A stretch of 18,529 nucleotides of DNA from Clostridium sp. CAG:590 (GTDB taxonomy: Bacteria > Bacillota > Clostridia > Lachnospirales > Lachnospiraceae), in contig HF987762.1 of assembly GCA_000431135.1 (NCBI GenBank), positions 1 through 18,529 on the forward strand, written 5' to 3'. A program made the position numbers and the translations under genes. A model generated the notes under the pieces. That model was given only the letters and a program-made list of their open reading frames with translations, made no database searches and had not been told where the DNA came from. Positions 14,070 through 18,529 of the stretch are shown here, piece after piece (position 1 is the first letter of the stretch; every line of letters begins with the position of its first letter).

Positions 14070-15932
14070 ATGAGAATGAACAGAAATCTGAAAAGAAGTC
14101 TGATTTCTTATGTGATATTGTTTGCCTTGATCTTTGGCGTGTTTTACTTATTACAGGGTGGAAATCAGAATGTAGACTTAAGCTACACAGAGACAGAGTT
14201 TTCAAAGGATTTCAAAGATGGCAATATAGCTTCGGTCTATGTGCAGCAGAATGCGGAAGTTCCAACCGGTACGGTAGAGATTACCATGAAGGATCGCAGT
14301 CTTGTCCGCTTTTATGTTACGGATGTGAAGGAATTCCAGGAGTTGTATAATACGTTGTCTGAGGACAATGATGTGAATGTCGGCTTTGAGATGAGTGACG
14401 TGGTGCGGCCGAGCATGATTGAGAAGATGTTGCCATATGCGTTAGGTCTGATTGCCATGATCGTCGTTGTTATGATGTTCGCAGGTATGCAGAATGCCGG
14501 CAGCGGTGGCGGTTCCATGATGAACTTTGGTAAGAGTCGTGCGAAGATGACGAATGATGGTGACAATAAGATCACATTTAATGAAGTGGCAGGTCTGAAA
14601 GAAGAAAAAGAGGATTTGGAAGAGATTGTAGATTTCCTGAAGAGTCCGAATAAATATATTGAGCTGGGTGCAAGAATTCCAAAAGGAATTCTGTTGGTTG
14701 GTCCTCCGGGAACCGGTAAGACTTTGCTTGCCAAAGCGGTTGCCGGCGAAGCACATGTACCGTTTTTCACCATTTCCGGTTCTGATTTTGTGGAAATGTT
14801 TGTCGGAGTCGGTGCGTCCCGTGTAAGAGATCTGTTTGCTGAGGCGAAGAAGAATGCACCATGTATTGTATTTATTGACGAGATTGATGCCGTAGCACGT
14901 AGAAGAGGTTCCGGACTTGGCGGTGGTCATGATGAGAGAGAGCAGACACTGAATCAGATGCTGGTAGAGATGGATGGTTTCTCTGTCAATGAAGGAATTA
15001 TTGTAATGGCAGCAACGAACCGTGTGGATATTCTTGACCCGGCAATTCTTCGTCCGGGACGATTTGATCGTAAGATCTCTGTCGGAAGACCGGATGTTAA
15101 GGGTAGAGAAGACATTTTGAAGATTCATACAAAGAACAAGCCGTTGAGCGAAGATGTGAATCTGCATGAGATTGCCAGAACAACAGCAGGTTTTGCGGGA
15201 GCAGATCTTGAGAACCTGATGAATGAGGCAGCGATCAATGCGGCAAAGGATAACCGTAAATATATCATCAAAGAAGATGTAGACAAAGCCTTTATCAAAG
15301 TTGGAATCGGAACAGAGAGAAAATCCCGTGTTGTTCCGGAAAAAGAGCGCAAGATTACGGCATATCACGAATCCGGACATGCAATTTTATTCCATGTGTT
15401 AGAAGGAGTCGGACCGGTATATGCAGTATCTATCATCCCGACCGGACAGGGGGCAGCCGGCTATACAATGCCGCTTCCGGAGAATGATAATGTGTTTAAT
15501 ACGAAGGGTAAGATCTTACAGGACATTAAGGTGAGTCTTGGTGGACGTATTGCAGAAGAGATGATCATGGATGATATTACAACTGGTGCATCCCAGGATA
15601 TTAAGCAGGCAACTGCTGCAGCAAGAGCAATGGTTGTCAAATATGGTATGTCGGATGAACTGGGTCTGATCAACTATGAGACCGATAATGAAGAAGAGAC
15701 ATTTGTCGGAAGAGATATCGGACATCAGAGAATGCTTGGCGAGCAGACTGCTTCTGCCATCGACAAAGAAGTTAAGCGTATTATTGATGAATGTTATGCA
15801 GATGCCAGAAGAATTCTGGAAGAGCATGTTAACGTTCTTCACAAATGTGCTGCATTGTTATTAGAGAAAGAAAGAATTGACAGAGAAGAATTTGAAGCGT
15901 TATTTGATGATGGAGAGGGTGTAACACCATAG
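14070..15932 (+). CDS. ftsH: ATP-dependent zinc metalloprotease FtsH, 620 aa
   Basis: FtsH is a membrane-anchored hexameric AAA+ protease that degrades misfolded membrane proteins and some regulators; in Bacillus it also affects Spo0A activation. Two spans are seen, at about residues 9-28 and 125-142, flanking an extracytoplasmic domain. The AAA module has Walker A GPPGTGKT at 211-218, Walker B CIVFIDEIDAV, and the arginine finger segment ATNRVDILDPAILRPGRFDR. The M41 zinc site is HESGH at 433-437, with the downstream acidic ligand in the segment after DITTGASQDI. Start at 14070 has AGGAG only 4 nt away; the ATG at 14076, two codons on, is spaced equally well and may be used. hpt ends 14 bp upstream. 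No immediate terminator follows. Confidence 0.97.
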   Translation: MRMNRNLKRSLISYVILFALIFGVFYLLQGGNQNVDLSYTETEFSKDFKDGNIASVYVQQNAEVPTGTVEITMKDRSLVRFYVTDVKEFQELYNTLSEDNDVNVGFEMSDVVRPSMIEKMLPYALGLIAMIVVVMMFAGMQNAGSGGGSMMNFGKSRAKMTNDGDNKITFNEVAGLKEEKEDLEEIVDFLKSPNKYIELGARIPKGILLVGPPGTGKTLLAKAVAGEAHVPFFTISGSDFVEMFVGVGASRVRDLFAEAKKNAPCIVFIDEIDAVARRRGSGLGGGHDEREQTLNQMLVEMDGFSVNEGIIVMAATNRVDILDPAILRPGRFDRKISVGRPDVKGREDILKIHTKNKPLSEDVNLHEIARTTAGFAGADLENLMNEAAINAAKDNRKYIIKEDVDKAFIKVGIGTERKSRVVPEKERKITAYHESGHAILFHVLEGVGPVYAVSIIPTGQGAAGYTMPLPENDNVFNTKGKILQDIKVSLGGRIAEEMIMDDITTGASQDIKQATAAARAMVVKYGMSDELGLINYETDNEEETFVGRDIGHQRMLGEQTASAIDKEVKRIIDECYADARRILEEHVNVLHKCAALLLEKERIDREEFEALFDDGEGVTP

Positions 15933-16101
15933 TACATTTGGCTAAATTGCCTTACGGATAGTTGTTAAATAAACAATATCAACAAAAATGGAGTGCTCTT
16001 GGTAATTGTGAACAATCGAATTTGACGAAATGCACAAAAGATACTCCAAAATAAAAAATTGTTTGTGAACACTTTCAAGGTAAAATAAGTATAATAATAC
16101 T

Positions 16102-16204
16102 TGTAACCCCCCCAATACATTATATAGTTTTTTTGCTACACCCCATAAGTAACAAAAAAATACCTTCTCCAGAAAAGGACAGTCGAGCGTTGGCTGTCCT
16201 TTTT
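16102..16204 (+). ncRNA. Candidate small RNA downstream of ftsH
   Basis: TTGTGA (16063-16068) and TATAAT (16090-16095) could start a transcript at about 16102 which would end at the strong terminator about 100 nt later, with no open frame in between. It would contain a run of seven C in an unpaired A+T-rich context; C-rich loops of Firmicute small RNAs such as RsaE pair with ribosome sites. The -35 to -10 spacing is 21 bp, and an alternative TTGTTT/TAAAAT pair with 16 bp overlaps it, so the promoter is uncertain. The alternative is simply the 3' untranslated end of the ftsH transcript. Confidence 0.3.
16173..16204 (+). terminator. Strong intrinsic terminator after ftsH
   Basis: AAAAGGACAGTC (16173-16184) pairs with GGCTGTCCTTTT (16192-16203) over a 7-nt loop, with one G-U pair, and ends in five T. 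The A-rich and T-rich flanks make it work in both directions. It closes the tilS-hpt-ftsH unit or a small RNA. Confidence 0.92.
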
Positions 16205-16237
16205 ACTTTATGTGAAGGTAGTTTTGATGATTTTTCG

Positions 16238-16266
16238 TTGCCATATCAGGGGGAATGGGGTAAAAT
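16238..16266 (+). promoter_or_regulatory. Promoter of the GH13 glycosidase gene
   Basis: TTGCCA (16238-16243) and TAAAAT (16261-16266) are separated by 17 bp, just after the terminator, giving a leader of about 100 nt before the GGAGG at 16364. No obvious catabolite-repression site is seen. Confidence 0.65.
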
Positions 16267-16373
16267 AGAAAAAGACGATATTTTTTTGATGTGGAATAGA
16301 TTAAGCAACAGTTGGGATATGAATTTGTATAGAAATTGTAAGTAACAGAATATCTGTTGTGGTGGAGGAAGAC

Positions 16374-18479
16374 ATGGGTTACTCGTTCAAGAATTTTTCA
16401 AAAGCACAGAAAGTGCAGATATATGCATTTCAGAACAAGCCGGCAATCCGTTCAGATTCATTGTTTTGCGATGGAACACGCGATTATCGGATTCCTGCGG
16501 AACCGAAAGTAGGGGATCAGGTCAAATTAAAGTTCCGTACGGCTAAGTTTAATGCAGATGCAGTATATGTAATATGTGACGGACAGCGTTACCAGATGGT
16601 AGTGGGTGAGCGTGACCAGAGATTTGATTATTATGAAGTGACGATACCGGCACTTACAGAAGATAGAGTAGAATATTATTTTGAGATTGTGTCAGGCAAT
16701 GCGATATGTTATTACAATAAGTTAGGGGTACAGTTAGATATCAATCCGGATTATAATTTCTGCATTATGCCGGGATTTGAGACACCGGATTGGGCAAAGG
16801 GTGCAGTGTTCTATCAGATCTATGTGGATCGGTTCTGTAATGGAGATCCGGGCAATGATGTGCTAGATAATGAATACCATTATATTGGGGATTATACACG
16901 TCGGGTGACGGATTGGAACAAGTATCCGGATGCGATGGATGTTCGTTGTTTCTATGGTGGTGATCTGCAAGGTGTTATGAACAAATTGGATTATCTACAG
17001 GATCTTGGTGTCGAGGTAATCTATCTGAATCCAATCTTTGTTTCCCCATCGAATCATAAATATGATATTCAGGATTATGACTATATTGATCCGCATTTCG
17101 GTAAGATTGTACATGACGAGGGTACATGTCTGGCGGATGGAGATACATTTAATAAGAATTCGACCAGATATATAGACCGTGTGACGAACAAAGAGAACTT
17201 AGAAGCAAGTAATCAGTTGTTTGAGGAGCTGGTAAGCGAGATTCACCGCAGGGGCATGAAGATTATCTTAGATGGTGTGTTCAATCATTGTGGGTCTTTT
17301 AACAAGTGGCTGGATCGTGAATTGATCTATGAGAATCAGGAAGGGTATGAAAAGGGTGCCTATCCGGCAGCAGATAGTCCGTATCGCAGCTTCTTTAAGT
17401 TCTATGATGAGAATGCATGGCCGTATAATGAAAGTTATGATGGCTGGTGGGGGCATGATACGCTTCCGAAGCTGAATTATGAGGGCTCTGAGGAACTGTA
17501 TGATTATATAATGCGTGTCGGTAAGAAATGGGTATCGCCGCCGTATAACGTAGATGGATGGAGATTAGATGTTGCAGCAGATCTGGGACATTCGGAGGAG
17601 TTTAACCACAAATTCTGGAGAGACTTCCGTGCAGTAGTGAAAGAAGCCAATCCGGATGCGATTATTTTAGCTGAGCATTATGGAGATCCATATAACTGGT
17701 TACAAGGGGATCAATGGGATACGGTTATGAACTATGATGCTTTTATGGAGCCGATTACCTGGTTCTTAACGGGTGTCGAGAAGCATTCCGATGAATTCCG
17801 TGGAGATCTGTTAGGTAATCCGGATGCATTTATCGGATCTATGCGGCATCATATGAGTCGTTTTCATCGGCAGTCTTTGGAAGTGGCAATGAATGAGTTG
17901 TCGAACCATGATCATTCGCGTTTCCTGACCCGTACGAACCGGCGTGTGGGACGTACACATACACTAGGTCCGGAGGCGGCTAATGAGAATGTGAATAAGG
18001 GAGTATTGAGGGAAGCGGTTGTGTTCCAGATGACATGGCCAGGTGCACCGACCATTTATTATGGTGATGAAGCCGGACTTTGCGGCTGGACGGATCCGGA
18101 TAACCGGAGAGGTTACCCATGGGGAAGCGAGGACAGAGATCTGATCCTGTTCCACCGGGATATTATCCGGATTCATCGTGAGAATGAAGTGTTAAAACGC
18201 GGATCCATTATGTTCCTGCATGGGGCACACAAAGTTGTGGCATATGGCAGATTTGACCGGAATGACAAGATTATAGTTATTCTGAATAATAATTATGAAG
18301 AAGTTCAATTGAATCTGGCTGTGGATCGTCTTGGCATGGTGAATGGTGATACGTTGCGCCGGCTTATGCTGACGAGTGAAGAAGGATATGTATTGGAACC
18401 GGCATATCATACGGTAGAGAATAACCAGTTGGCGATTCAGGTACCGAAGATATCTGCAATCATTTTAAAGGCTGAATAG
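16374..18479 (+). CDS. GH13 alpha-glycosidase (neopullulanase/maltogenic amylase-like), 701 aa, cytoplasmic
   Basis: This alpha-amylase-family hydrolase probably cleaves alpha-1,4 (and perhaps alpha-1,6) bonds of maltodextrins or cyclodextrins taken up by the cell. An N-terminal beta-sandwich (about residues 1-130, CBM34-like) precedes the TIM barrel that opens with GAVFYQIYVDRFCNGD. The four GH13 motifs are present: DGVFNH, GWRLDVA with nucleophile Asp399, ILAEHYG with acid/base Glu434, and LSNHDHSR with Asp513 as transition-state stabiliser. The C-terminal beta domain holds about the last 90 residues. There is no signal peptide. The start is put at 16374 because GGAGG lies 5 nt upstream; a GTG at 16359 would absorb that site. 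It has its own promoter, so it is not part of the ftsH unit. The exact substrate cannot be told. Confidence 0.93.
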   Translation: MGYSFKNFSKAQKVQIYAFQNKPAIRSDSLFCDGTRDYRIPAEPKVGDQVKLKFRTAKFNADAVYVICDGQRYQMVVGERDQRFDYYEVTIPALTEDRVEYYFEIVSGNAICYYNKLGVQLDINPDYNFCIMPGFETPDWAKGAVFYQIYVDRFCNGDPGNDVLDNEYHYIGDYTRRVTDWNKYPDAMDVRCFYGGDLQGVMNKLDYLQDLGVEVIYLNPIFVSPSNHKYDIQDYDYIDPHFGKIVHDEGTCLADGDTFNKNSTRYIDRVTNKENLEASNQLFEELVSEIHRRGMKIILDGVFNHCGSFNKWLDRELIYENQEGYEKGAYPAADSPYRSFFKFYDENAWPYNESYDGWWGHDTLPKLNYEGSEELYDYIMRVGKKWVSPPYNVDGWRLDVAADLGHSEEFNHKFWRDFRAVVKEANPDAIILAEHYGDPYNWLQGDQWDTVMNYDAFMEPITWFLTGVEKHSDEFRGDLLGNPDAFIGSMRHHMSRFHRQSLEVAMNELSNHDHSRFLTRTNRRVGRTHTLGPEAANENVNKGVLREAVVFQMTWPGAPTIYYGDEAGLCGWTDPDNRRGYPWGSEDRDLILFHRDIIRIHRENEVLKRGSIMFLHGAHKVVAYGRFDRNDKIIVILNNNYEEVQLNLAVDRLGMVNGDTLRRLMLTSEEGYVLEPAYHTVENNQLAIQVPKISAIILKAE

Positions 18480-18492
18480 TCATAAAATGTTC

Positions 18493-18521
18493 TTGCAATC
18501 TGACGGATTATGCAGTATAAT
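18493..18521 (+). promoter_or_regulatory. Sigma-A promoter for the gene beyond the window
   Basis: TTGCAA (18493-18498) and a perfect TATAAT (18516-18521) are 17 bp apart, starting 13 bp after the glycosidase stop codon. It points rightward, to a gene outside the window. Confidence 0.8.
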
Positions 18522-18529
18522 GCTTAATT

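Larger units (their letters stand above)
15933..16237. other. Gap after ftsH without a convincing protein gene
   Basis: The stretch is A+T-rich and holds a possible Spo0A-type box, TTTGACGAAA (16021-16030), an ambiguous promoter-like site (16063-16095), a run of seven C at about 16107-16113, and a near-perfect terminator (16173-16204). A 70-codon frame (TTG at 16133 to 16345) reads through that terminator and is not credible. Confidence 0.5.

Noticed and set aside
14442..15380. 312-codon minus-strand frame inside ftsH
   Set aside because: It is antisense to a highly conserved gene, rich in Cys, His and Arg as expected of a shadow frame, and has no credible family.
16133..16345. Plus-strand 70-codon frame from TTG
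   Set aside because: It reads through a near-perfect intrinsic terminator and the next gene's promoter, has no ribosome site and no family resemblance.

Overview
The window looks like chromosome of an anaerobic, spore-forming Firmicute, most likely a Lachnospiraceae-type clostridium. The reasons are moderate A+T content, strong AGGAGG ribosome sites, and a right half with the classic Bacillus/Clostridium order spoVT - hup - yabO(rqcP) - yabP - yabQ - divIC - spoIIE - tilS - hpt - ftsH. The species assignment is inference.

Positions 1 to about 7276 are the right-hand part of an integrated mobile element whose left end lies outside the window. It holds, in order: a small membrane-anchored orphan gene on the minus strand (123-446); a regulatory stretch with imperfect direct repeats, a terminator and an inverted repeat; an XRE-type repressor (882-1169); about 500 nt of highly structured, non-coding sequence that I read as the 5' part of a group II intron without its reverse transcriptase or domain V (1170 to about 1697); a terminator; a TnpW-like small protein (1810-2031); a nested long hairpin (2072-2140); and three tightly coupled large serine recombinases (2179-3822, 3823-5544, 5546-7096) closed by a terminator. 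This triple-recombinase module is known from integrative and conjugative elements of Firmicutes.

The element is inserted in the beginning of spoVT. Chromosomal spoVT coding resumes at about 7277, with roughly its first ten codons replaced by element sequence. Excision by the recombinases should rebuild spoVT, the arrangement seen with sporulation genes such as sigK that are interrupted by intervening elements. This is the most interesting hypothesis in the window.

Positions 7796-12018 form a growth and sporulation cluster: HU with a near-consensus sigma-A promoter, RqcP, YabP and YabQ behind a sigma-E-like promoter, DivIC, then SpoIIE behind a promoter with the unusual 21-bp spacer typical of Spo0A-activated promoters. 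Positions 12063-15932 carry tilS, hpt and ftsH, closely packed and probably co-transcribed.

Positions 15933-16373 have no convincing protein gene but contain a promoter-like site, a C-rich stretch and a near-perfect intrinsic terminator, a possible small RNA. Next comes a cytoplasmic GH13 alpha-glycosidase (16374-18479) with its own promoter. The window ends on a strong promoter for the next gene.
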